Assembly (NCBI GenBank): GCA_027943335.1 | Contig: BSBK01004083.1 | Span: 434,501-498,500 of the forward strand | DNA: 64,000 nt | Source of the DNA: Chamaecyparis obtusa | Lineage: Eukaryota; Streptophyta; Pinopsida; Cupressales; Cupressaceae | Direction: 5' to 3' | Part shown: piece by piece, positions 47,347 through 58,642 of the stretch | Layout of the letters: every line of letters starts with the position of its first letter | Position numbering within the stretch: position 1 is the first letter of the stretch | The notes under the pieces: generated by a model | Databases searched by the model: none | Seen by the model: only the letters and a program-made list of their open reading frames with translations | What the model was told of the DNA's origin: nothing | Translations under genes and position numbers: made by a program

Positions 47347-48746
47347 TGTCATGTCCCCTCTCTAGTCTGACTAGAAGAGTCATGAGAGTTGGCCTATTAT
47401 TGGAGTCTCGTAGGCTAGCAGTGGTGGATAGAGACTCATACTGGATACTCAGTGACCGGAATTGGTTCTACAGTCAGTTTGAGAGTCAGTCGGCACAGTT
47501 CCTTAATTTTAGGGATTTTCCTAAAATTTAGGAGGTTGTGGCAGTGACCAGATTTGAGGCTCCTCAGGATCAGTATACGGTTTCAATTTCAAGGTGACAG
47601 GGTATATTCCCTAGTTTCTAGGATCATCCCTAGTTTTTAGGGATGGGACTGCCACTTGGCCCACATTGCCCGGCATCATTCACAGGCATGTGACAGGACC
47701 AGTTCACTAATTATTTGGTTGGTTTGGCTTTCCAGTTGAATAAAAGGAAATATTTTTAATATTTCCTTAAGTTTGCGTTTAAATAAATTAAAATAAAGCT
47801 ATTTATATAGCTAATTGGAGTAATAAGGGGATTTTGGCTTCATCTGGTCACGCAAGCCTATGTGTTATAGCTTGTTGGAAAGGTCTTAAATTATTATAAC
47901 TTATTTTCATCATCCGAAGACCTTCGGGCACCTAGAGTTATGTTATTTGAGGAAAGGGGTGTTTTTTCCTATACATAAAGGCCTTTTAATTGAGAAGATG
48001 TCATTTTATAATAAAGAGAAAGGCATATTCTCCCTTTAGGGTTCGATTGGCTTTGAGAGGGAGATAAAAGGAGATGTTGGCTCATTTTTTCATCATCTTT
48101 TACATCTTCATTCTTGGTATTTGCGATTTTGCTCTGAGGAGCGATTCCAGAGGACTAGGACACAAACCCCAAAGCCTGATTATTGGGATGCAAACCCCAA
48201 TAGATGGTTTCAGCGGCATTCTACAGTATTGTTTCAGGACTTGACAAAGATTGTTAAGTTCGGCATTTGGGAGTGCTTGTGCATTGCACGTTGGAGGTCT
48301 TGTTTGGCATGTTGGGATCTTCTTGCTGCCTTGGTGTGACTATAGCAGCAGTACGGCTGCCTTTCAGCTGGCACGTGGTTTGCTGGTTGGCTTACATCAG
48401 CCATCTCTACCCTTTGGTGTGTGGCTGGTCCATTCTTGCAGCTGGCATCATCATTCCTTGTTTGTAAACACCTTTGCTGGCATACTGATTGCATATCTTG
48501 CCTGGTACGATTTGTAGCTATTCTAGTTGACTGAATATTATATTATTGCACGCTGTTTCTAGCCTATTTCATATTTGCTGATGTTATTTATTGTTTTACT
48601 TATATCTGAAAAATACAAAAAAAAAGAAACAATCCTTCTGCAACTTCTGTCTAATTCTCTAAGACCACAAAAAAAGCACAGGAAAATCTATTATTTTAAT
48701 TAAAATTTACAGAAGTTCAGTGAAAGGATCCTTTTGGGATCTTTCA
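47347..48746 (+). repeat. 3' LTR of the gypsy element
   Basis: Pairs with 41026-42424 with scattered differences, including an 8-10 base insertion near 47770. Confidence 0.92.
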
Positions 48747-48751
48747 AACAA

Positions 48752-50340
48752 CCAATGAGAAAATTTAGGACCATGTGGGCCCACGCCACCTCATCACCTT
48801 GGGAAATGTGTTGCTCATCCTCATTTTCTTTTCACATTCAATGAACGTGGACACAATCTCATTAGTCATTCTCATGGGGACACTTAGCAAGTTTATATTG
48901 GTTGAGCAAAGGGCTGCCACCTCAAGAAACTCATCAAGAAACTTGATAAATACCCCTTGTTTGCTGATGAGAAATCACTTGTTAATCCTTCAATTGTGAT
49001 GGCTCATATTCTCAATCGCTTTATCTTGAAATCTTTCATGTTGTAATATCTTTCCTTGAATGAGCTTCTTGTCTGAATATCTTGTCTTCTTGACTTCATA
49101 TCATCTTTTGTTCAACATTTTGGAACCATTTACAATCTTTTTGATCTTGATGCCCTTTGATCATGGTCTCATTGTTGATGAATCCTTCTTCATTCTTCAC
49201 TATTATCTCTTGTATCAATCCCTCTTGAACTTGTGATTTTGCCCTTCTTGCTTTAGCATTTTCAATGGCCTTGGCTTCCTTTCCTTGAGCTGTTTGCCCA
49301 TCCTTCTTTGTCTTTTGCTGGTAATTCCTTCTTTTCCTTGGCTTTAGACCTGAGCTCTAGTCACCTTTCTCCATTTCAAAGCCTGCAACATCAATACTTA
49401 ATCAAATCTCTGATTTTATCATATGAAATTGAGACTAAATTTAAAGTTTCTATCGCTGCTGTGTGAAATCAGACCTCTGTGATTTGTATCAGGCCTGATA
49501 ATTAATCAATTTAAGCAATCATATGCCATGAAAACAATAAGGAATTGATTAAACCCTTGTCCTAGATAACCTAAGTCCTTTATTGCATCATTTTTAACAA
49601 AATTTTACCATGAAGACGACTAAAGACACTACAACCAAACCCTGCTACAGATTTAAACAGTCCTGAAAATGATGATTAACCTCAGAAACGTTGCAAATGA
49701 TGAAGTTTTGATGCACTTGAGTGATTATGCCTAAGTTGGAAGCTAGGGCTTACTGGAAATGATCAAAATTGATGCCCTAGATGCTGGTAGTTGACTGATA
49801 TTTGTTGGTAGATGAGTGCAAAAGTGTATGCTAACTGGCAAACTGAATTGCACCACTTCCAGTCAATGGCCCTGCGAACAAATGACTAAGAAAACTCCAC
49901 AATCTGCACCCCCCTGCTGGTTCGAACTCTCTGACTTCTCTTTGCATTTGCAATTTAAAAGAAAAAAAAGATCTTTAAATTAAGGCTAACTGCCTTGTTT
50001 ATATAGTAGATTGCTTCGATATGAGGCAGCTGTTAATGCAATTTTCTTTTAAATGCTTGCAATCTTTCATTTAAGGGAGGCTACCTCGAGTTTTGAATTC
50101 ATGGTCATAGCATCTAATTCAATCTATCTTCAAATTTGAATCTTAAAACCTTTTATTGGATTGAACCTCCTTGTGATTGTCAATTGGCATTAAATGCATG
50201 GCCTTCATGTGTTAAGTTTGAGGCAAATTCAAATGGCAAAGACCTTGCATCGAGTTTTGCACCTTAGATCTTCATTTAATTAATCTCCTTATCTCCTAAT
50301 TGCATCGAGTTTTGATCTTGCTATTAGCATTTAAATTATA
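48752..50340. other. Intron sequence, no gene assigned
   Basis: Short frames only. Composition changes gradually to the repetitive block that follows. Confidence 0.35.
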
Positions 50341-51480
50341 TTTGGGATCCCACCTTGAGTTTTGTGCCCAATGTTTAGTTGTTTAGGCCGGATTTGGGCC
50401 TGGGCACTTCGATTTAGAGGCCTTATGAGGACACACGTTACATTATATGGGGCCCAAATCAGGTCTGATCCAATCCCCAACCCATATGTTACATGCCAAG
50501 GTTGTTTTGCTTAAAAATTTGGGCCCAATGGTAATAAAAAGGCCACATGTTTCCTCTTTAGGGCCTGCACTTCGAGTTTAGAGCCCTAGTTTTGAATTTC
50601 AATGACAGATATCTCAGATTTAGGTCCTATCAATCCATTTTTTAGCCCACACGTTTCATTACATAGATTTGATTAGCTTGTTGAAGCTACACACTAAGCA
50701 TGCGGCTTATTTTGTTACTTTTTGTGCCCAGATCTGGGCTTAATTTGCCTTGAATCACTCACACACTAGGGATAGGACAGGTCTCAATTCAAACACAAAC
50801 ACATCTTAATGCTCTCAGCCCACACGTTACATTTAGGACAGGGTTTGGCTCATTTAACACTCAGATCTGATTGTCTTTTGGGACCATATGAGGCCACACG
50901 TTTTGTATATTGGCCTTAATTTGAAGCCTCAATGCCACACGTCTCTCATAGGGCAGAGTTAAACCCATTTTAAGTCGAATCCAACTGTCTTAAGGCCTGA
51001 TCCACCTCGAAATTGAGCCCAGACCTGCCATACGTTTGATAATTTGGTCTTATGGTAAGGCCTCAATACCACACACCTCAAATAGGGCCTAACTTAAACC
51101 CATTCACTTTCAGATTTAGGTCTGGTCTTATGCAGTTAAGGGCAGATCTGAGTTGTATTTAGGTCTTGATTGCAAAGTTCGAAGTCATATGCCATAAGGT
51201 AGGGTCATTTCAAGCTTACCAAATTCGAATTTAGGCCTGGGCAGATTTCTAAGGCCTACACGTTTTAGCACAAGACCTTAATTAATAAGTTATAGGCCTT
51301 CCTAAGCCTATTCCTAAGCCCAATTATTATCGAATTATGGCCTGGTCTTATTAGACCAAGCCCATACGTTTTATTCCTAGGGGCTGCTATATTGCATTAA
51401 GTGTTGCTCGCGAGCCTAAGGTTACATTTTCAGCTATAGGGCCTTACTACCTAGAGTTTTGGGCCATTTAGATCTGAATT
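50341..51480. repeat. Degenerate block rich in CACACGTT and GGCC motifs
   Basis: At least eight occurrences of (C/G)C(C/A)(C/T)A(C/T)ACGT(T/C) lie between 50430 and 51370, each close to words such as GGCCTG, GGGCC and AGATCTG. Spacing is irregular (about 40-225 bases), so this is either an old satellite or a repeated regulatory region of an LTR. No coding frame. Confidence 0.4.
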
Positions 51481-51533
51481 TTGGGCCCCTCTTGCTAGGA
51501 TCGAACTCATGTCTCATCCTCTTCTTCTTTCAC

Positions 51534-51766
51534 TAATCTTGAGATGAGGAGATGCTTCCTCCACCTATAATTTGAGAGGGGAAGAGGTTTCGCCTCCCTT
51601 ACTTGAGATGGGAAGAGGGTTCGTTCCCCCTTACTTGAGATGGTAAGAGGTTTCCTCCCCACTTGTCTTGGTATGAAGAGGAGTCCCATCTCCATGTTGA
51701 TTGAGACGAAGAAGAGTCTCATCTCCATTTTGCCTAGGACGAAGAAGAGTCTCGTCTCCATTTCAA
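51534..51766. repeat. Degenerate minisatellite, about 35-bp units
   Basis: About six units with the pattern TTGAGA(T/C)G(G/A)(G/A)AAGAG(G/T)(T/C)T followed by TCCCC or CATCTCC. The later units read GACGAAGAAGAGTCTCATCT. AGAG and CTCT words within a unit are partly complementary. Confidence 0.7.
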
Positions 51767-52066
51767 ACTTATGCAAATTTTACCTTTCCTTAGCTCAAAA
51801 TTTCTCTTTTATTTCTGACTTCCAGACTTAACCAAATTTTCCAAATTTTCTCCATTTTGACACTTAGCCAATTTTTCTCAATTTTTTCCAAATTTGATAC
51901 TTAGTCAAATATTGCCATTTTTTGCTCAATTTTCTCCTTTTTGACACCCAAAGGAGGCTTCCTACATCCTGGATTGTTGCCAAACCCACTCTACTACCTA
52001 GGCCTACCAACAAAAAGACGGGGTCCCCATTTGTAATAGGGCGATGGTGTGAAAAGCTCACAACAT

Positions 52067-52310
52067 GTAGATGGTAAAATCAAGGAACATATTGTTATCC
52101 TTGCCAACTGAGGTACAATCTTTTGGTCAGCATCAACTATTTTTTCAATTCCATTCCACCAAAAGTTGCCTAAGGCACGACCCCAGACTCATCCCTTCGA
52201 TTGCAGCTCTGGGGGATTTGAATTTTGGTAGATGGTAAAATCAAGGAACATATTGTCATCCTGCCAATTGAGATACAATCTTTTGGTCACCATCAACTAT
52301 TTTTTCAATT
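52067..52310. repeat. 84-bp direct repeat, two copies 77 bp apart
   Basis: Copy 1 at 52067-52150 and copy 2 at 52228-52310 both start GTAGATGGTAAAATCAAGGA and end ATCAACTATTTTTTCAATT, with four or five differences. Confidence 0.88.
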
Positions 52311-52990
52311 CTATACATTTTTTTTGCAAAGATGGTTTTTATTTATATCTTTTTAATCATTTATACATAGTGCAGCTGAATTCAGCCATACCAAATATGG
52401 GGTAAATTTGTTGTAGCAGCCAACCCATAACTAAACTGACAAATTAACTTAATAAACCTCAAAGTCAATCACTGTTGAATGAGTTAAGATATTCAAATTT
52501 TCAAGATGAGGCCATCTTTCTAGCACAAGGCATTGATTTTCTGGTTTGCAATTCTTTCAACTTAGCAGCTAGCATGCACCACCTAACTTGACACATGATC
52601 TATGCTTTGCAGATTGCATTTACTAACAATGCATGCTGTTGGATAACTCGCCTATGCAAGATTATGCTTCATAGAGGGTTGAAATTCACATTCGGCCACT
52701 ACACTAAGATTGCACTATAGTAGTTTAGACTGACCATGCATGGGGTTGACATCCATTTGCTTCTACTCTTTGTACAGGGCCTACCTTTTTAGCCCTAGAC
52801 CTTTGCTATTGTATATGTTGCCCATTGATCTATTTTTTATCATTTGTGGAAATTAATATATTTATTTTCTTTCTTTGACATAGTAATGAGAGATGAAAAC
52901 AAATTGGAAAAGAAAAATCTTTTCTAAGCAAAAATATATATACTAGTATGGCTGCTGTTTTAAAACAAATTTCTCCTCGCCCATACATAC

Positions 52991-53098
52991 CTCAAACCAG
53001 GTTGGATCTCTGTGCTGTCTAGAAGGCCTCAAAACTTGTGAAAATTGCAGCAAAGATGCAGTTGCCATCATAGCAATTAATTTGATGGAACCATTAGT
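52991..53098 (-). CDS. Internal exon of the unrecognised host gene
   Basis: A 108-base exon lies between acceptor GGTATTCCAG and donor TTTGAG|GTATGT and encodes exactly 36 codons in phase 0 (TNGSIKLIAMMATASLLQFS...). The hydrophobic helix followed by a basic, Gln/His-rich end looks like part of a helical-repeat protein. It joins in frame with the exon ending at 53392. Downstream the next exon found is 22.7 kb away, beyond both the gypsy and copia elements. Confidence 0.7.
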
Positions 53099-53391
53099 CT
53101 GGAATACCTGTGATGTTTATAAACCATCGAAGCTCAGTTCTTTGCAAGTAACGGGAAAAGAATACAAAAGAACCAAGTAATGACATAAGATACTTTTAAA
53201 TGCTTAAACTTTACCACAATTCTTTTGAGCAATGATACCAGTATTGAGACCCTAATCACACCAAAAATTTGAGCCAAGTAACCCACAGAAGATTCAGACT
53301 ATCAAATATCTATATTTGCAAACCAACTGATCTCCTCGAAAGAAAAGAATCAAAATTATGAGAGAATGCCTCAAGGAACACAAACAGAGAC

Positions 53392-53423
53392 TTGTTTTAC
53401 AATACTGAAGAATCTCAAAGTAA
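53392..53423 (-). CDS. Small internal exon of the host gene
   Basis: Acceptor CTCGTTTCAG is strong. Donor ACAA|GTCTCT is weak. The 32 bases give two bases plus TLRFFSIVKQ and end in phase 0, fitting both neighbours. Short length makes the call tentative. Confidence 0.5.
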
Positions 53424-53518
53424 CTGAAACGAGTGGAAATTCTCACTATATCACTAATGTTTCAAATTTTTATCAGAATTTTAAATATTATCACTTATTT
53501 ATCAAATTTCCCTACAAC

Positions 53519-53551
53519 TTCCAACTAAATCATTCCTTGCACTAGCATGAG
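53519..53551 (-). CDS. Small internal exon of the host gene
   Basis: A long pyrimidine tract and TTCTTCAG precede 33 bases (two bases, HASARNDLVG, one base). The phase fits the exon ending at 53928 and the one starting at 53423. The donor GGAA|GTTGTA is weak, so the 3' boundary could differ. Confidence 0.5.
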
Positions 53552-53927
53552 CTGAAGAAGAGAAAAAAACATGCAAAATCTTCTCATTGGAGGAGCATTT
53601 CCAAAATACAGAAAGGATAAAACTCTAACTAAAGAAAAAGAAAATTTTACAAGTACATGAAAAACTGAAAAGCTCCACTAAATCCATTTGATGCCTCTAT
53701 AAAACAGCCATTAACTAAAAGAATTAGTATATCAGTTCTTAAGTGGTTCTCATATCTCAGCTCACCAATTAAACGATGCCTACCATGTAAACTGTAGTAA
53801 ATACATCTGCACTGTATATCAGATAATAAGCACAATAATAATATAATAACTGCAATAGTGATGACCTAGATTAAAGAGCTCAACAGGTTCCAGGTTAAGG
53901 TTTATAAGTTATACCCATGTTTCTTAC

Positions 53928-54115
53928 CAAGAACATACACAAGATAGATTTCATTGAAATCATCGTTTAAAGAGGCATGAAGAGACTCTCTAAATGAAAG
54001 GCTAACAAATAATAAACTAATATATCTTTCCATTCTATTCTCAGATTTCAAAGCCACAAACCAATGTCCCACTTCAGTACCATTCAAATTCAAGCAATTA
54101 CAATTCAAAGGAAAT
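53928..54115 (-). CDS. Exon of the unrecognised host gene, most 5' one found
   Basis: A 188-base exon lies between acceptor TTTTCTTGCAAG and donor TTCTTG|GTAAGAAA. One base, 62 codons (...VGHWFVALKSENRMERYISL...) and one base are open in one frame only. The next bases upstream (54121-54180) also look coding (TLKAVQEPNKIE), but would leave an impossible 24-base intron, so they may be an alternative exon cut by the LTR element that begins at 54187. Earlier exons must lie beyond 60 kb or outside the window. Family not recognised. Confidence 0.6.
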
Positions 54116-54290
54116 CTTGCAAGAAAATAAATAAGAAACCTTCAATCTTGTTTGGTTCTTGCACTGCCTTCAGGGTTTCCCTGATATGTAATGTCCCCTT
54201 TCTAGGATAGGATTTAATAATAAATTAATAAACAAATGTAGAAATATTATAATATAATATAATTTATTATTAAATATAATATATTAATAT

Positions 54291-55913
54291 CTAGGGATCC
54301 CATTCTCAGTCAAGCCCAATTTGAATGATATGTGGATATGGATCAAGGAAAAAATTGACAAAAAAATGAACAAATGGAATTCTAATTACCTATCAATGGC
54401 AGGAAGATATTAGTCAGAAATAATATCGCCAGAGCCACTCCAGCTAATGCCTCCTCCTGGAAAGGCCTGCATATTAATGATCTTCTATCTGGTAACTTTG
54501 CAATTAAAGTTGCAGGATCCATTAGTTTTAAAGCAATTTGGAAATGCTGGGAAAATGTAAGGAAACTTATCTCTAACAATGGTGTAATTGATGATAACAA
54601 TAAGATATGTGGGGAAAAATCTATTCGGTGGAACCTAATGCATGGAGATAAACCTATGGCTCTTCTTCAAGGATGCTCTGCCAGGAAATGGGCAAATAAG
54701 GGCATTTAACAGTTTTCTGATATAATTGTAGAGTGGAGACTCATCAGTTGGCAAGATTTGTGGTGAAAATTTGACCTACCCAGATCCAGTGGAGAACCTA
54801 TGCTATTTCGAGAGAAGCCTGTAACAAGTTGAACCTCCCGAGATCTTATGATATCAATGAGAACAGAATACCCTTCCTCAAATGGTCTGTTAGCATTGTC
54901 TTTCCCTCTACTAAAGCCAAATCTATTTACAGATTACTCCCTGACGACCAAGAGATATTTGAGCACCTCAACTCCCACTGGAACCTCAACTTGGAACCTT
55001 CTGATTGGACCAAGCATCTTATGGCCTTATGGCATAGGCCTGTGGAACCCAAGATTATCTGTTTCATTTGGCGTCTCTTTCTACATAAATTACCTATTAA
55101 GAAGCCTAATGGGGATGTGAGCATTTTCTCGGTCTGTAAAGGTTTTGAAACTGTGAATCATATTTTCTTTGACTGCTTATTTGCTAAAGAGGTCTGGGGT
55201 TTGTTTGGTGTCCAGTTGCATAATAACTTTAACTTGATGCATATCCTATCCGATACATTCCTGGGCCTTAAAAACTACTGCAATATTTTTTGGTCTTCAC
55301 TATCTGTTGTTACTTTATGGGTCACTTGGAAATTAAGAAATGAGGACATTTTTAAATGTAGAGCCAGATTCCTTACTGAGTCGCTTTGGAGACTCATATA
55401 CCACAATGTTGCAATGCAGGTGACTGTCATTATGAAGTTGGAGGAGAAGAAGTTTTAGAGCTGCTAAATGAAGGTGTTGCTAGAGTGCTAAGGAAAAATA
55501 TAGCATATGGCCACACCACCATCCAGAAGCACAACCATTTGAACAGGCCCTGAACAACCTTAAGAAACAACGGCATGACCTGTTGGGAAAAGCTGCACTT
55601 GAGAAAGGCAAAGCTCTACAGGCCAATCCAGTGGCTATCCTAACTCTAGCAGCCATTCCTCCACAGCCAAGAGCTGCAGTTCAGAATGACGGAGTCCTTA
55701 TATGGATTGAAGATTCTCTTGGTTGGATTGCATGGATGTAACTTGTGTTGTAATAGCTGATCTTTTTGTATTTTGAAACATATGTTAATATTTTGATGTA
55801 GCAATCTCCATAGACTGATCTCCTTATCAGGAGCCTACTGTTTTGTTTTCGTGTAATCATTCACAAACTCTTGTTAATGTTGTTATCTATATTATACTCA
55901 ATAGAATAAAATA
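54291..55913 (+). mobile_element. 5'-truncated LINE
   Basis: The insert is bounded by a perfect 16-bp direct repeat, TATAATATATTAATAT (54275-54290 and 55914-55929), and removal restores an LTR that aligns with the 3' LTR. The plus strand encodes the C-terminal part of LINE ORF2. Near 54370, MNKWNSNYLSMAGR is the usual thumb-region motif, and from 54829 to 55458 runs a zf-RVT-type region with KIICFIWRLFLHKLP and ETVNHIFFDCLFAKEVW. The 5' part of reverse transcriptase and the endonuclease are missing, as is common for truncated insertions. Repeat sequence is AT-rich, which lowers the weight of the duplication. Confidence 0.85.
54829..55458 (+). pseudogene. LINE ORF2 C-terminal fragment
   Basis: A 209-residue open frame with the CX2C/HX-type zinc region of plant LINE ORF2 (zf-RVT), including VNHIFFDC, and a Trp-rich end. 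Only the last part of the reverse transcriptase protein is present. The frame upstream (54300-54828) is interrupted. A second stretch, WPHHHPEAQPFEQALNNLKK (about 55500-55740), is the very end of the LINE reading frame or its tail region. Confidence 0.75.
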
Positions 55914-57235
55914 TATAATATATTAATATTAATAACATGATATATATTATTAACATAATAAATAATAAAATAATGATGATAATATTAATAAAACATTGGA
56001 ATATAATTTAAAAATAGTGATAAATGAATAATAATATCATATAATTACAAAAAAGAAAAGAAAATTCCAAAAATATATTTCCTTATTAAAATAGTTTTGA
56101 ATGGAATCAAAATATCAAACAAATTAATAAATAAACAATAATAAATTATATTATTGACCTCCGATAAGATGTAGATTGTTCAAGACTCTCATCAACGGTG
56201 AAAGAGAAGTTAGATGGAGAATGCTAAGTCGGAGACTAATGGTCAAGATAAGAATTTAACATATAAACTAAAATATACCCACATTTATGAGAGGGTGTGT
56301 TTTGGTAAAAACGCAATCCCTATCTCTTCGTGAGATATTAGGAGGAGGACATTCAAAACTAGATAAGGGGCAAAAGGACAAAGGTAAGGCTATAATCCAA
56401 AGGTTAGAATCAAGTTCGAACCAATCATGAGAGTTGAGTCATCACATCATTCACTCAATATGAGATCAGCGGGATCCTATTCAAGAGATCATCAACGAGA
56501 GATTATAAAATCGGAAATCTATGTTTTGCTACATGATATTGGCAGTGGCATCTTAGAAGACCGGCAATGATAATTATAGGACAAACATGGTGGAGCAAGA
56601 GCATTGTGATTGTTTATATCAAGAACTATAATATCCAATAATCCAAGTCCCTCAACAGTGATAACCCCACTCCTTATTTGCGTTCAAATCCCTAGTGTTT
56701 GTAGTGCAGGTATTGAGATTCCATATTAAGAATGTGGACTCTATACTATTCAAACTGCCCTTACCCGTCAATCATTGGTCACAAACTTCATGGTCGGCTA
56801 CTCTAAGCAATATTTCATTGTTGGCAATTCTTCTGGAGTGTGTAACCAATTAGTGGTAACATTATTCGGTATCTACAATATACGTAGATTACCTTTGTTA
56901 TTCATTGTAATTATATAAATGCATCTATTTAGTTTGAATATCTCACCGTTGGAGTAGTCAAGGATCATCAGTTTGATAAGAAATATTGATACTCTGGATA
57001 GTTCATCTTCTAAATTGTGTACAAACAGCATTTAGAAATAGCCAATGAGGTAAATAAAAGACATATTTGTGTATGAATATGATTACATCTTAATGGTGAA
57101 ATAAGAAGGGATATGCGAGTGGTATTCGTCTGTGTAACATAAGCAACTAGTATATGACTTCGATTAATTAAAATAAGGGGAAGGTGGTTGTATTTGACAA
57201 GATCTCTAAGGCAATACAGATCAAGGACATTACAA

Positions 57236-57258
57236 TGGTATCAAAGCATGATCATGCC
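57236..57258 (+). other. Primer-binding site
   Basis: TGGTATCAAAGCATGATCAT follows the 5' LTR by one base. It matches the initiator methionine tRNA site except for one A. Confidence 0.75.
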
Positions 57259-57476
57259 ATCCTGCAAGGTAAAAGAGGATATACGAAAATAATTCACTAT
57301 GAAAGAATAATGTGGAAAGCCAATGGAGCTTCGAAGAGGTTCAACCATAGCCGTGACAACAATCTAAGAATTCGGTGATGTAGAAATGGTGATTAATATA
57401 TTTATGTACTCTATAATTTGATTTTGATTAGTATTAATAGACATTTAAAGATATGAAATAAATAAGGTGGGAAAGG

Positions 57477-57850
57477 GCTACAATTAAGGGAGAATCTCGA
57501 AGGGCACCCTATTATAGTAGAAATGAGGGAGAACCATTCTAAGGGCACCCTATTGCGTTGTAATTCAAGGAGAACCGCTAAGGGCACCCTCTTGCTTCAC
57601 CTTCCCAACACCGCAATTAAGGGAGAATCGTGAACAGTACCTCATTGCAGTGGCAGTTAAGGGAAAACCGCTATAAGGGCACCCTACTACACTGTAATTG
57701 AGGGAGAACCACTAAGGGTACCCTATTAAAGAAGTAGTTGAGGGAGAACCGTCAAGGACACCCTATTGCAGTGGCAGTTAAGAGAAAACCGCTATCAGGG
57801 CACCCTACTGTATTGTGATTAAGGGAGAATCACTAAGGGCACCCTGCTAC
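57477..57850 (+). repeat. Tandem array of about nine 40-47-bp units
   Basis: Units have the form AATTAAGGGAGAACCGCTAA followed by GGGCACCCTATTGCAGTGG. The core AGGGCACCCT is a near-palindrome present in most units. It occupies the interior of the non-autonomous element as the array at 8372-8763 does in the 2.4-kb element. Confidence 0.85.
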
Positions 57851-57873
57851 AAGGCAGAGATCGTATCTTTGAA

Positions 57874-58330
57874 GGCTTGGGAAGAGATAAAGTCTCTCCC
57901 AAGGATTATAAGGATGGATGCACCTTGAGTGGGTATCCATAAGGCCTGGGAGAGATAGATCTATCTCCTAGGATTACAAGGATGGATATGCCAAATATTG
58001 GATATCCTTAAGGCCTTAAGGAGAGAGGAAAAGTGAGGAGATGATATCATAGCCGAAGGACTATTCTAAGTTGATTATGAGATAACTAGAGCCCCAAGAA
58101 GTCCTCCCATCCCCTAAGAACCTGATTATGTACTCTCCCATAAGAATTGGGAAGAGATAAAGTCTCTTCCAAGGATTATAAGGATGGATATACAAAGTAA
58201 AAGATATCCATAAGGCCTTAGGGAGAGAAAGTCGTAATGAGATGGTGACATAGCTTGAGGACCATTCTAGAATGACCATAAGGCAACTAGAGCCCCAGGA
58301 GGTCCTCCCTAAAGAGCTTGGAACCTAATT
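57874..58330 (+). repeat. About 250-bp direct repeat with hairpin-prone segments
   Basis: TTGGGAAGAGATAAAGTCTC and GGATTATAAGGATGGAT recur at about 57878 and 58147, and both copies end with ACTAGAGCCCCA(A/G)GA(A/G)GTC. GGGAAGAGA...TCTCTCCC and GGATAT...ATATCC within the copies can pair. Confidence 0.7.
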
Positions 58331-58642
58331 ACAAACTTGCCCTAAAGATTAGGATTAATCATCCAAGCTCATCTTGGAACAAGGCAATACTTAACAGAGA
58401 AGGAACCTAATTACAGTACATCAAGATAAGTTCTATCTTTTGATTTATTCTTAGTATTTTAAATTGACTCTTATGATCTTCATAATTGATAAATTTATAT
58501 TTGTGAATATATTGCATTCTAACCTCAAGTTGAAATTACGATTCGAGGGTCATTGGATTGGATATTGAAGTTGCATAGTGGACTCCACTCACACCAAACG
58601 TTCACATTGCATGAGGACAAGCAATTTTGGGGAAGGGTGGAC

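Larger units (their letters stand above)
41026..48746 (+). mobile_element. Ty3/gypsy chromovirus retrotransposon, broken
   Basis: LTRs at 41026-42424 and 47347-48746 begin TGTCATGTCCCC and end GGGATCTTTCA. TGGTATCAGAGCCTG follows the 5' LTR and GAGAGGGGAGGA precedes the 3' LTR. Flanking pentamers are ATCAA and AACAA (one mismatch). The order Gag, protease, reverse transcriptase, RNase H, integrase, chromodomain identifies a chromovirus of the gypsy group. Several in-frame stops and frameshifts break it. The chromodomain of such elements is thought to steer insertion to particular chromatin. It lies in the large intron of the host gene, antisense to it. Confidence 0.95.

Noticed and set aside
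54121..54180. Coding-like segment TLKAVQEPNKIE next to a donor
   Set aside because: Would require a 24-base intron before the next exon; kept only as a possible exon truncated by the LTR insertion.
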